A DNA stretch of 64,000 nucleotides from contig CM071926.1 of the NCBI GenBank assembly GCA_016081115.2, positions 13,529,971 to 13,593,970 of the forward strand, written 5' to 3'. The position numbers and the translations under genes were made by a program. Below are positions 32,956 to 44,065 of this stretch, in pieces. The notes below the pieces were generated by a model. That model made no database searches and was not told where the DNA came from. It was given only the letters and a program-made list of their open reading frames with translations. The stretch comes from Rehmannia glutinosa. Its lineage: Eukaryota > Streptophyta > Magnoliopsida > Lamiales > Orobanchaceae. Positions within the stretch are counted from its first letter, which is position 1. The number at the start of each line of letters is the position of its first letter.

Positions 32956-34001
32956 TGATAGGAATCGATGGGACGTACCATTATGGGCACGTCATATGAA
33001 GTGAAGACATAATTAAAAATGATAACACCACAAAATTACCATCCGGAAGGCTCCTAACCATTATAGGCCTACTCTAGTGGATAGATTTGCCATCTTAGTC
33101 CACATAGAGTAGGGGGAGTAGTGATCCGACCCAACTTAGGTAAAGACAGGCCCACCGTAGTAGACCCGCCCATGGGCGGATCTCTAAAAGAAGAGTAAAG
33201 ACTCGGGCAATCAAGCCCATTATATGGGGTTGGAGAGCTCTTAGAAGGGTCTTACTCAATTAAGGAGACCTCCTTCGAGAAAGACCTACACCTCATTTAA
33301 TGACCAATATGACCGGAAGTGACATAAAGTCAAAGAGAAACTATGGAATGAGAGGTGAACGGCGGTAATTATGGTGATGATATGACATAAAGGCGAATAA
33401 AGCAGTCTACCAAGAAAGACCTCGACACGCATTTAATGTGTAGTACAACGAATGATAAGACATAAAGGTGAATAGCAAGTCTACTAAGGAAGACGACACA
33501 CATTAAATATTAAGTACAACAGAGGATGAGACATAAAGGTGAATAGCCGATCTACTAAGGAAGGCATTTAATGTGAAAGACAATCTCTCGACGCGATCAT
33601 TAAAGAAGCATGATTTGAGGTTATAGGGAGGCGAGTCGAGAATAGCGGACCTACCAAGAAATATCTGCAGGCGCGGACCTACCAAGAAGTAACTTTGTGT
33701 CAAGAAGACTGTCTGAAAACAACAATGTGATGGGTAATGAGAAGTGACAACACCGAAACCAACCATAAGATGACACGGGGCGAGTTGTGGCTAAAGATAA
33801 AATGCAAGGAAGAAGTATAAAAAGGGGTTCATTTTCTTTCTCTCAACCATCTAATAATTCAACATACATTTATCCATCCAATATTCTTGTTCGACTTTGG
33901 AATCGGAGTGCTAATGCTAGAAAACCCTCCACCTTCGCTGCGGTGTGCGGCGGGAATGGAAGTTGGATCCTTGATAGTCCAAACTCATCCAGGAGAGATC
34001 A
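32956..34001 (+). repeat. Tat LTR 3
   Basis: Inferred ~1046 bp LTR from TGATAGGAATCGATGG to AGAGATCA. TATA-like AAGTATAAAAAGGGG near 33814-33828 and three U3 subrepeats (33384, 33459, 33530). It is not followed by a PBS but by sirevirus RNase H, so it is the outer 3' LTR of the complex. Confidence 0.74.
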
Positions 34002-34004
34002 ACC

Positions 34005-34076
34005 GACATATTGATGAAGCCATTATGTGAATCAAGATTTGAAGAGCTTAAGAATGAGCTAGGTTTGATTGAGTGA
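34005..34076 (+). pseudogene. sirevirus B RNase H C-terminus
   Basis: Twenty-three codons (DILMKPLCESRFEELKNELG, then LIE) and a TGA stop, matching the end of fragment A's RNase H with about six differences in 72 bp. Everything before is missing. Confidence 0.82.
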
Positions 34077-34618
34077 GCTAGGAGACTCGAAGACTCAATC
34101 AGAGTGAGAAAGAGAGAAATAAAAATTAACAAAGTTTCATTTTCGACCAAATGAAAAACAGCCAAGATGGGAAATCGGTTGTATCGAGTTAGGCATGACA
34201 ATGAGTGATCATCATGTGAAGAGAAGAAGCAGAGTCAAGTCACTCTTGGAAGATAGGCGAGTTATTATGAGCTAAGTGACAAACGCAATCATTTCTCAAG
34301 GGGAATGCTTTTGGGCATTACGTCAACGTAGCTATGGTGTCGAAATAAAGTCATTACACATTTAGCCTTATGATTGGATATAAATGGTGTTGCATTTAAT
34401 GCGGTCTCAAGCTTTTAATCTCAATCGTTGCTCTTGATCAACCTTTTCAAATTCTAAAAACTCCCCCTCATGTCCCTTTTATACCAAAATTTAATTTTCT
34501 CTCTCCTCACAATACACGCGTCTCTCTCAAGCGAGTTCAAGTTTTTCTTTGAAACTAAAGCAAAATCCTAGTTCTAACAAACGTTCAATATACAAGTTTT
34601 TTTGTTCATTTTCAAGAA
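34077..34618 (+). other. untranslated region between pol and extra ORF
   Basis: No coding signal. Contains GGATATAAATGG at 34375-34386, which could be a TATA box, and a pyrimidine-rich stretch (34490-34530). Either could allow separate expression of the downstream ORF, but the sequence alone does not show this. Confidence 0.5.
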
Positions 34619-37600
34619 ATGGCTTCTAACTATGATTTTGTTAAGATGGTGAGAAGATCCACTCGTTCTACAATGGATGTGAGGATTTGGTGAAACAGGA
34701 AGTTGACAAAGCTCTAGCCCAAAAGATTGTTGCTAAGTTAGAGAAATCGGTCTCAAGGATTTCTCACCATGGAATTCTCACACATATACCTTGAGGAGGT
34801 CGTAATGTTCTACGTGAACGCGTTGAGGTTCACGACGGAGAGATAAGGTCGTCTATCCATAGCAAATACATCAAGATTATCGATGCGGACTTAATCTGCT
34901 CATTACCATCTTCATTCGAGATAAGATGAAGGATATTTCGAGAAAGATGTGAACCTGGCTGCGGCGTGGAAGGAGATCGCCAAGCCGTGCTGTCTTTAAA
35001 GGCATTTCTGTGACCATAAGTTGTTGATCAAGGACGGCTATCAAAAATTGATGGATGTCGTGTCCAAATGCATGGATTTGGCGAGTTTCAATCGGCTATC
35101 TCGGACGAAGTAGATTGTCATGGTTGCTATAATGGAAGAGAAGAAGGTGAATCGGGATGAGTTCATCTTCACCAATCTGCAAGAATATCATGAACAAGAC
35201 CATAAACGATGTTGGTCCTGCATTCGTGAGATCGTTAGGGTATGGCCTGTAATTGGTCATCTAATGGAGGTGAAAAGGATTCCACTCGGACATGGGAAGC
35301 CTTTCCATGTGAACATTAAATATGTTCTAAGCAAACCTCTCAGTGCTCGAGATGCAAGCACATGCAAGAAGAGCGGCACCGACAAAGGTGAGTCGGATGA
35401 TCGGGTTCCCGAGAACACGATGCAACCATCACAGTCCTTCTTCGGCTTATTCGAAGAAGAAGAGAGTTACACCTGCCGCCTGTAGCCGTTACAAAGCAAA
35501 CATCTACCCCCTGCGGCCGTCCCGAACTGCACCTTCCCAACAAAAAAACGAGAAGAATACCACCGCATCTTCTCTAATCGTGAAGAAAAAGCGCTCGATT
35601 ATGCCTCATCGAAGCCACCAGCCAAGAAGATAAAGATGGTGGAGCCACCCATCGAAGAAGCTAAAGAGGAAGAAATTCCTCTTTCCAAAACCAAAAGAAG
35701 GTGATTGATAAAGCAATCGCCTTGGAAAAGCCAATTTAGTCACGGAACTCAAGTTGAACAGAGACTGCTTTGAAGTCGAAGAGCGGCGATCTAAGGAAGT
35801 AGAAGGTGGTGAGGAAACCACTATTGAAGTTGGGAAGATTCTTGATGAAGGTCAACAAACTAAAAGGAGACAACTGCTTCGTGAGATAGATGAAGAACAA
35901 GAAGCCGACCACGGTGACGATCTGAAGAGTTAGCTAATAAGTCCCCTTAAACAGATCTTTAGAACGATTGAGCGGACTCCCTTGCGCCTATCCGGAGGAG
36001 GACAATGATCTCGAAATGTTGTCCCCTGCTGCCCCGACATCCAAGAAATATTAAGGATCCGGAGGCATTGGAAGTTAAGCTATGTCGATATCAATTCCGA
36101 GTCCCGAATTTATTTAGGAGAAGAAGAGCTTCTAAGCTTCTTGGGAAACATCTCGAGTTAGCTCGCTCTTAACCCAAATATTTGCACATCTATTATGTAT
36201 GAAAAGAAGGACGATGAGAAGCTAAGAACTATTGAGAAGGCCAAGGCATTGAAGAGTCGAAGAAGCCTTACTCTTGTGCCTTCACGAGATGCACTTGAAT
36301 ATGCGCTGAACCACCGACAACAAGTGACAACGATGTTGAGGAGATTGATCTCTGGCATTTGGTAGAAAAAGTTGAGTTCGGGCAAGCCATAAAGGAATCA
36401 AAAAGTCAACATGAGCGAGTTTGAAAGAGGGCCCTGGAAAATCTTCATCTATCATGATTACTCCTAGCCCGACATAATGGAGATGGTGAGAACCATTCAT
36501 TCCACCACATCTATGAAAGTTGGCGATGAAGCTAAGAAAGAAGATATAGAGGGAAACTTAGCCAAGCCACTCCTGAATAAGGTGTTGAGACACTGCCCAG
36601 GCATTTGAACACTCAACTGGACAAACAATCGTATCTCGGGTTTCGAGTGACCCCACCGCTCGAGAATCACCAAGGTCTGCGCCGGGTGAGGGGAAACTCG
36701 GACCACCACAGCCGGGTCGGAGGAGGCTATGGGAGACCAAACTCAAAAGAAGTTAGGAGGCGATGATGAGACTTCAACTCAACAAACAGACTAAGGTTGA
36801 TTGAAAACTTGGATAGTTTCGACTATCTCAATCGAAACTTTAGGCGCCATGCAAAGATGAAAAGGCGTCTGCGATGCAGCCAAAGAATGGTAGTGAGGCC
36901 ACCGGAATTGAGACACTTGGCCATGAAAGTGCAATCCAAGGATTTGAGACTCAGAAGGATGCCACCAACACCCTAAAGCGGCTCCGTCTGCTTGAAGACC
37001 TGTTGCGGTGAGACGCAAAGGGAATGCTAAAAGCCCATCGGTTGAGACCGAGGCTGAGGGTAATGAAGGCCTAGAGAAGGTTGAGACTTCCTAGGTAAGA
37101 GAGTTGTTGAAGAAGTGCACATCCCTCATGAAGAAATCACTAAAGAAGAGGAGATCAATGCTCTTCACGACTCCCAAGAGAACGTAGATGTTGAGTTCTT
37201 GGGAGCGATGATGAATCGAGTCCACCCTGAGAAATCAACCGAGGACAAAGTGCCGAGGAGGCACGGGAAAAAAAGGTTTTTCTTATGAACTATACAATGG
37301 TTGATGGCCAATCCCCAATGGTGCCATCACCTTCCAATGGCGCGATAAGTCGGTGAGGACAAGACTACTCAAAGGAAGACACAACTGATGCCGAGGAAGC
37401 TATTAAGACGATTGAGGATCGATTAGCTCAAAGAGCTAACACAGTGACGATGACGCCATTTGAGACAATGAGGCACATAGAGCCGTGAAATTTTGAAGGA
37501 AAAGGAAAAGCTCGCACGTCGAGGGCGTGGAAATTCCCATTTTTCCGAAGATCTTTTTGCGACTACTTTCCCTTCAAGGCACATGTGCCTTTGGAAGCAG

Positions 37601-39180
37601 AGTCACCGGTATGGAACGTGCGGATATCTTGTCCAAGTCTCCCATGAAGAACTTGGAACTCCTGCTGACACTTGTAATGGTGCCGATTGGGTTCGATTTT
37701 GATGATATATGACGGAGAAGAGCGATCCGCTAATGCGGTAGCCGACTTCCGCAAAGCCTTCAAAGCCATCTTTGCGGAGATAGAACATGTGGAGAATGGA
37801 TTTGCATCATTAGATCAACGGCTAACAACCGTGATACCTACATAACATGAGATATCCGATGAGAAGTTTTGAGAATACGGGAATGGATCGGGCGGACAAA
37901 GCACTAAGGCGTGAGCATCTTTCAAGTCTTTATTCACAAACATGGTGATCTAGAGCTCGAGACAATGCCAAGTTCCAAAGAGTCGGAGGACCACATGTTT
38001 AGGATGGATCAATCTCATAAGAGTGACATGGAGTTGCTCGAGCTCAACATAAGTCGAAATTCAGAAGATAGAGGCCAATATAGAACAACAAAGGTCTTTA
38101 TAAACTGCGATGAAGTTGATGGCGGTGAGGCAATGACTTTGAGATCCGAATTCGAAGCGACATACTCCACAACTCAGGATAAGCAAGATATGACAAACAA
38201 GTAAGATTGATCTACTCTAGGTGGAGTATTCCCTCGATTGGCTCTACCCTTGGTGATGATGCCAAAAAGGGGAAGAAGAAAATAAAGGTTAAAATGAGTG
38301 ATAAGGATGGAAAGAAAAGGGAAGCGGGCGAGGAGGAGGAAAGCGGTGAAATGAAAAAGGCCACCGCTTGAAAATCATGCTTGCTAAGACCCTCGGCAAA
38401 GTGAAGTGAAGCCTCCATTCTCGGCCAACTACGAAAGAACTATCCTTAGAAGACAAAGGCGATTTGGAATTCAAACAGTCAAGACAAACCATTGAAGTGA
38501 ATTCGAGAAGGTAGGCGAGAAGCGCTCCGGAAGAATCAAAGACATAAAAGCAAGGTTCGAAGGCCCCCTGTACCGGATTATTGAAAGATTCCCCAACCGT
38601 AAGACCCCTCAAGAAATCACGATGGGCGATCGAGATCGAACCTGGATCACTAGAGAAGTTTCAAACTCTAGTTGCGAAGGCTACTTCAAGAACATGACTC
38701 TACCCCGGGCGTGGGACTTATATTGGGAGAAATGACTCAACTTATGCAAATCAACTAAGAGACAAGAGAGTTCAAGCGGTCGATCGACTACAAAAACACC
38801 CGTCACAAAGACACTCTTAGGAGGAGAGCCGAGTTATACCGGAAGGGGAAGGTTTGGAAGTGTTGGAAGAGCGGTACACCATCACATCCAAGACCTACAT
38901 ATGTTAGATATGTTGATCCACGAGAAGAAGGAGTCACTACTAGGTGGTAGTGCGACACTCTTGCTAACATTGAAGTAGAGAGAAAGAATGAAGAGGCAAG
39001 GAGAAGACAAGAAGCTAAAAATGAAGGCTCGCAACAATGGGAAGAAAGCGGAGAAGGGAGGACCTGCTCCTAAACAAGCCTATGAGAAAACGAAGAGAGA
39101 AGAAGAAGACAGGAAGAGGATGAGAGCTGAAGATGAAGAGATAAGAATGAAGCGATCGAGGCGTTGAAGACAGGTGAAAC
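34619..39180 (+). pseudogene. extra ORF region in envelope-like position of sirevirus B
   Basis: An ATG at 34619 in a good plant context (AAGAAATGGC) opens MASNYDFVKMVRRSTRSTMD, then a stop after 24 codons. Coding-like stretches follow in shifting frames: LEEVVMFYVNALR-type at ~34785-34835, NRDEFIFTNLQEYHEQDHKR (35150-35210), WPVIGHLMEVKRIPLGHGKP (35242-35300), and Lys/Glu-rich stretches to ~39175 (for example 38990-39175) that look like a charged, possibly coiled-coil tail. Length (~4.5 kb) and position between pol and the polypurine tract fit the sirevirus envelope-like ORF, but I see no clear signal peptide or membrane segment, and function is unknown. Dozens of small indels break it. Confidence 0.5.
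38254..38275 (+). other. internal polypurine-like motif
   Basis: GATGATGCCAAAAAGGGG followed by AAG here resembles the real polypurine tract at 39485-39505 (GGCATCATCAAAAATGGG then AAAAT). Multiple polypurine copies upstream of the 3' LTR are a described feature of sireviruses. Confidence 0.5.
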
Positions 39181-39484
39181 CCCTTCAAATGTATTTTACT
39201 TAGTGAATATACAAAGTTTGTAAGTTTTTCGTAAGCCTTAAAACTCGATACTTGTTGTAAATTTTGATTTTAGGCTCGATACATTTGTACTAAATCATCA
39301 TAGCTCGATACATTTGTATTGATAGTATAGCTCGATGCGATGTATAGAGTATACTTTATAAAAGCATTGTAAAGTGCGTTTGTAAAGTACAAGAATGATA
39401 TGTTCAATAAAAACTGACATATTCTACGCATAAATTCTTTATTCTTTGCACTATTTACTTTCTTTGTATTTATTTAAGTTTTGG
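39181..39484 (+). other. sirevirus B 3' untranslated region
   Basis: Non-coding, AT-rich. Holds three or four short repeats of AGCTCGATACATTTGTA type (39254-39345). No ORF. Confidence 0.6.
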
Positions 39485-39490
39485 CATCAT

Positions 39491-39505
39491 CAAAAATGGG
39501 AAAAT
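39491..39505 (+). other. polypurine tract of sirevirus B
   Basis: CAAAAATGGGAAAAT, preceded by TTGGCATCAT, directly before the LTR start TGTTAGG. This primes plus-strand DNA synthesis in LTR retrotransposons. Confidence 0.75.
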
Positions 39506-40913
39506 TGTTAGGAAAATTTATGTTTAGATTTTGATGATACCATGTAAAACTTAGAATAGGAAGTTGGCACCCCATTTTCTATGTAATTCAACTTGTAATA
39601 GATAGGGATGAATAAGGCGAGTTGAAGTCGGCTAAGTTGAAGATTACTAGAGTTGATGAAGATTGAAAAGAAGACCCGAGTTGTTTGAAGCGAGGAAGGA
39701 TCGGTTAAGTGAGAAAAGTTGTCTCGACAAACCGACCGACAAAGTCATTCCAAAATGATTGGAATCGAATGTCAAAGGAGTATCACGGCAACAAGACTTG
39801 AAGAAAGCTAAAAGAGATCCGTTGTCAACACAAGTCAAGGTTTTGCTTTGAAATAGGCTTGTGTCGGTGCCACCAATAAAGTTGTTTTGCTAAAAGAGTG
39901 CAAATGCAAGGAACCAATGGATGTACACGAAAACTTGCGGACTAAGGAAAGGCTGCAGAGCATTGAATTCATGGTACGATCCTCATTAATGTTGCAACAC
40001 AAGACAAGCCAACAACCTACGAGTGACATTTGAAATGTATGTCTATTTGTTCAACGAACATACTTTCGAATCTACACTTTGTAAAAGGCTGAAGAAGCAA
40101 GTGAACAGTTCACGAGTTCATTATAAGCATACAAGCAATCAAGTAATAACTGTAAATACTCTCAAGCTTTCAAAGACATCCTCAAGCCTAAATTCAAAGG
40201 AACTCAATCCAACACATTCGGTGAAGGAAAGATCACTTCATCAATTGAAGAGGAAATTTGTCTAAAGAACAAAAGGGTCTACTCTCGAGGTTGAAGGAGA
40301 AGTAATAAGGTTCAAGTTCAAACCGGAAGCTTTGGAGTCGTTGGAAGATTGTGTGATCAATTCCAAGAGTTCAAGGAGTCAAGTAGCAAGACAATCAACT
40401 TTGTGAAGAAGGCGAGTCCCGGAAGCGGTGTTGCGTGATCAAGTGACTCGGGACTGTTGACCGCTTTAACTAAGATCTTCTTACATAGTGGATTCTTCCC
40501 GGGGAGTTGGAGAAGAGTGGATTAGAGGAATTACCTCATCCTCGAACCACTATATAAATTGCTATACATCTTATTTACTTACATCACTTTCATTTCTTGC
40601 ATATCTTTTATATTTGTTGTTAAGTTATAATTTATGGACTCAGTGATAATAACTATTGCTAAAACAAGTGTTGTAAAGGGTGAAAAGTCTTACTGTTGAA
40701 CAAAAACCAAATCACCGCTATTTCAATTGTTAGGCGATATCACCGAGGTTATACTATCAACGGCTTTCGACAGTCTGTTGAGTGGGTAACTTCATGAGTT
40801 AGCCAACCTTAGATGTCCCTCAAGATTAAGCTAATTTGTGTTAAAAACTCGAATATATTTAAAAGGACTAAATCGGAAATTTGGTAAGGTTTATTCAACC
40901 TCCTTTCTAAACA
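39506..40913 (+). repeat. 3' LTR of sirevirus B
   Basis: Starts TGTTAGGAAAATTTATG, shares GTTGGCACCCCATTTTCT with the LTR at 5435-6994, and near its end shares AAAAGGACTAAATCG and TTTATTCAACC. About 1408 bp are present; the last ~25 bp up to the TACA end found in the other LTR are replaced by unrelated sequence from ~40914. TATA-like ACTATATAAATTG at 40550-40562. Confidence 0.82.
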
Positions 40914-41360
40914 TACAAAAACTAGGAAACGATGGGAAAATCGTGAAGGAAAATGGGGTTTGGGAGGGGGCTTGCGCGCCCCATGCCGCCGCCACTGTGG
41001 CCACTCGGGAGGCGCCACGGGGCGTCCATGCCCACCTCAGAGGCGCCGCCTCTACGGCCCATGATGTTCTTATCCACTTGACGCACTCCACTCTCCATGG
41101 ACTTTCACCTCATCTCTTACCACAACTTTCAAGAAATTTCCTAAGTCTTTTACAAAGCAAAAATTTCAAAGTTGAGAGGTGGTGAGGAAAATTTACTTTT
41201 GGAAGACATGGTCAAAGACTCTCCTCTCAAGCGTCCTCGTCAAAAGCGATCAAAGATCCTCCTGGAGGCAAGACAAGAGGCGCAAGCGAAACAAGCCTGA
41301 TGCAGTCCCAGCTCCCGCATTGCTCCATCCCTCCGCAAAGACACGGAGCTAGAGGGCTTA
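40914..41360. other. GC-rich unassigned segment
   Basis: A short GC-rich block (40960-41070) in both-strand open frames of 66-115 codons, then ordinary sequence. No recognised domain. It could be the truncated end of another retroelement. I see no gene I can support. Confidence 0.4.
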
Positions 41361-41826
41361 TGTTGGGGAAAAATAGTATTTAATAAATTAAATATATAAT
41401 TTATTATATATATGTTTATTTAATATTAATTTCCCAATGGGCTCTTTATAAATAAATCGACCCAAATGAGTCCGAGTTTGGCCCATCGACCAATTTCTCC
41501 TACACGGCTCATGTGGCCCATCTCCCCCGGGTATAAAAAGGTCCCTCCTATTATCTGTAAGTTAATTAATACATTATTCGTTCTTGCTTATTCTCTCATT
41601 CACCGTGTTGACTTGAGTGTCGAATGAGCTACTGAGACAACCCCCTGGACCTCTAACGTTTGCGCGTGTGTGCGGGTAAGTTCCCAATCAAAAGATTTTC
41701 CAACTCGAGGAGAAGAAGGCGAGTAGACTTCCCTTAGAAAGAGGAGTGAGCGTGAAGACTTCCCTCTCGGAAGAGAATTTTGGTCAACCCTGTTGACTTG
41801 GAGTGATCTGCCTACTAAAAGCGGAT

Positions 41827-41830
<4 letters not shown>
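41361..41830 (+). repeat. probable solo LTR
   Basis: Starts TGTTGGGGAAAAATAG and ends GCGGATCACA, about 470 bp. It has a TATA box GGGTATAAAAAGG (41529-41541) and, about 70-180 bp later, the conserved-looking LTR stretch TGCGGGTAAGTTCCC. No PBS or internal region follows; a CA/TA microsatellite starts at its end. No target duplication is visible. Confidence 0.6.

Positions 41831-41884
<54 letters not shown>
41829..41884. repeat. (CA)n(TA)n microsatellite
   Basis: About 13-14 CA units run into about 15 TA units. It separates the solo LTR from the next element. Confidence 0.95.
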
Positions 41885-41887
<3 letters not shown>

Positions 41888-42964
41888 AGGAGATCACGTG
41901 AGACCACCCTCCTCAAGGTAAGACCATAGGACCAAATCTACACCATCAAAAAAATAAATCAATGGCCAAGATATAAACAAATCTATACAAAGAATTCATA
42001 TGAAAGTATACATTAGAGGGGGTAAAATAGGAATACATGAAATTAAATATAGTAAACGCTTCCTAAAAATTAGGGGCGTGATTTGTATTGATCACGTCCC
42101 CATAATCAGCGATTCACCTTTCCATTCTCTCATTTCCCATTCGAACTGCAAATTATTCAAATATGGCAACGAGAATCATGCAACAGATTAATGAAAAGTA
42201 TACAATTGCACTAAATTAACTATACATTAAAACATTACTAAGTATACATAAACAATTAATTAAGTATACAATTACACTAAACTACTTGTACATTAAAACA
42301 TTACTAATTATACGAAACATTTAACTAAGTATACAATTACATTGAACTAAATATACATTAAAATATTACTAAGTATACGAAACATTTAACTAAGTATACA
42401 ATTACACTAAACTAAATACACAATTCCACTTTGAATTACTTATATAACTAAGTATACAATTCCATTGAACTAAGTATACAAATTCACGAACTAAGTATAC
42501 AATTCCATTGAATTAAGTATACAAATTCACGAACTAAGTATACAAATTTACTAAACTACTTAATAAACTATATATATAACTAAGAATACGATTCCACTGA
42601 ACCAAGTATACAAATCCACATAACTAAATATACAATAAAAAATGACTAAGTATACAAGTCCACTGAACTAAGTATACATAAAACGATTGTTCACAAATAT
42701 GGCGGAAAGAAGTGTCAATTTTGAAAAAAGCGCTTGAAGTTGATAACTTTTCCTCCCTAATAATCGAGTAGCTGAAAAGGTAGGATTATGTTTCCTTAAA
42801 AATAGCTAATAACCGTCGATTAACAAACCTAATTAAATATAAAAGTACAATTATACCCTTATAAGCTAAATTAACTAAAATGATCTACACCATCCAAATT
42901 TTTAAATCAAGAGTCCATAAGTGTTCTTATGGACTAACAAAAGTTATCTCATTTGAACCAATCT
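41882..42964. mobile_element. TA-flanked non-autonomous element H1
   Basis: Starts TATAGGGAGGAGATCACGTG and ends TTTGAACCAATCTATA, with TA runs on both sides. The start resembles that of the next element (AGGGGAAGG, GAGACCA, AAGACCA). It has no ORF. It contains a degenerate minisatellite (42195-42690). Class not certain; ends are weakly inverted. Confidence 0.5.
42195..42690. repeat. minisatellite with ACTAAGTATACAA core
   Basis: About 20 copies of a ~20-30 bp motif built on CTAAGTATACAATTCCA, AT-rich and imperfect, partly grouped in ~65 bp blocks. Confidence 0.85.
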
Positions 42965-42990
42965 ATATATATATATATATGTATATATAT

Positions 42991-44032
42991 AGGGGAAGGT
43001 TATATGAGACCAATGCCTGGTAAATACATAAGACCAAATCCACCACGGATCAACAAATTTCAATGACTAATAATAAATATGCTTAAAATATATAAAAATA
43101 CCTAATTAAATTGATAAATGGGGTATATTAATCAAAACCAATCAATCATATCCCATGAAATTAGGGAAACTAGTGACACACAACAACATAGATGTTATCT
43201 TATCATCTAAAACCATAGCAAAATTACGTAATATTTGTAAGCAATAAATATACAATGTCTAAACAACATATTTGTCATCATAAAGCAACACGTTGACATA
43301 GAAAAGCAACAAAAATATATATATATACAAGACATATGACCTATTTAAATCAACATATTTGCACCAATCTTAGCATCATTGTCTACTTAAATAAGCAAAA
43401 TAATTGTCTTCATAAACAACATAGTCCACATAAAAAGGCAATATACTTACTTAGCAACATTGTGCTTTAAATAAAGCAACATATTTGTCCTTGATAAGCA
43501 ACATAGTAGACATAAATAAGCAATAAAATTACATATATATAAAAAGACAAATCGAAGAGAATAGTTTGTGGTTGCAATATTGTTTGCCTAAATAAGCAAC
43601 ATATATGTCTTCAATAAGCAACGTATTTCGCACGGCGGAATGCGCCAATATTATTTGCAAGTTTGACTGTGAAAGGAAAGAGAGAATTTGGAGATACGGT
43701 TTCAAACATATCAAAAAAAGCAACATATTTGTCTTTAATAAGCAACATATTTGTCTTGATAAGCAACATATTTCTCAAATGGGATAAGGTCAAATATACG
43801 GTTTCAAACAAATCCCAAAAAAATCCGTAATGTGAACACGCACTACCAAAAATAACTCCCATTTTTTGATATTCAAACAAAATTACCTATGTATCCTTAA
43901 CAACCATTAATTAAATATAAACTAAAATAAAAATCAATTAAATCTGCGTATGTTAAAAAAGAAGAGTGTGTCAACGCCCCGATTTGATCCTCACGTCTTT
44001 ACTTAAATTTTATGGACTCACCAGATCCAAAT

Positions 44033-44036
<4 letters not shown>
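42991..44036. mobile_element. TA-flanked non-autonomous element H2
   Basis: Starts AGGGGAAGGTTATATGAGAC after a TA run and ends GGACTCACCAGATCCAAATC before another TA run; the two ends are imperfect inverted repeats (AGGGGAAGG versus AGGATTTGG, GAGACC versus GAGTCC). Same general design as H1: about 1.05 kb, no ORF, internal minisatellite. The design fits a MULE- or Helitron-like non-autonomous family; I cannot tell which. Confidence 0.5.
43195..43790. repeat. minisatellite with AAGCAACATATTTGTC core
   Basis: About 15 imperfect copies of a ~32-35 bp motif (AATAAGCAACATATTTGTCT and variants). Unrelated in sequence to the minisatellite of H1. Confidence 0.85.

Positions 44037-44065
<29 letters not shown>

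Larger units (their letters stand above)
34002..40913 (+). mobile_element. sirevirus B, 3' part, plus strand
   Basis: Runs from the last RNase H codons through an untranslated stretch, a broken extra ORF region, a polypurine tract and a 3' LTR. Sireviruses are known to carry an envelope-like ORF between pol and the 3' LTR, and conserved polypurine motifs, and both are visible here. The left side is cut by Tat LTR 3; the last ~25 bp of the LTR appear replaced. Confidence 0.78.

Noticed and set aside
40838..41185. 115-codon plus-strand frame with an Ala/His-rich middle
   Set aside because: It starts inside the sirevirus LTR end and runs into a GC-rich block; open frames on both strands there reflect base composition. 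No domain.
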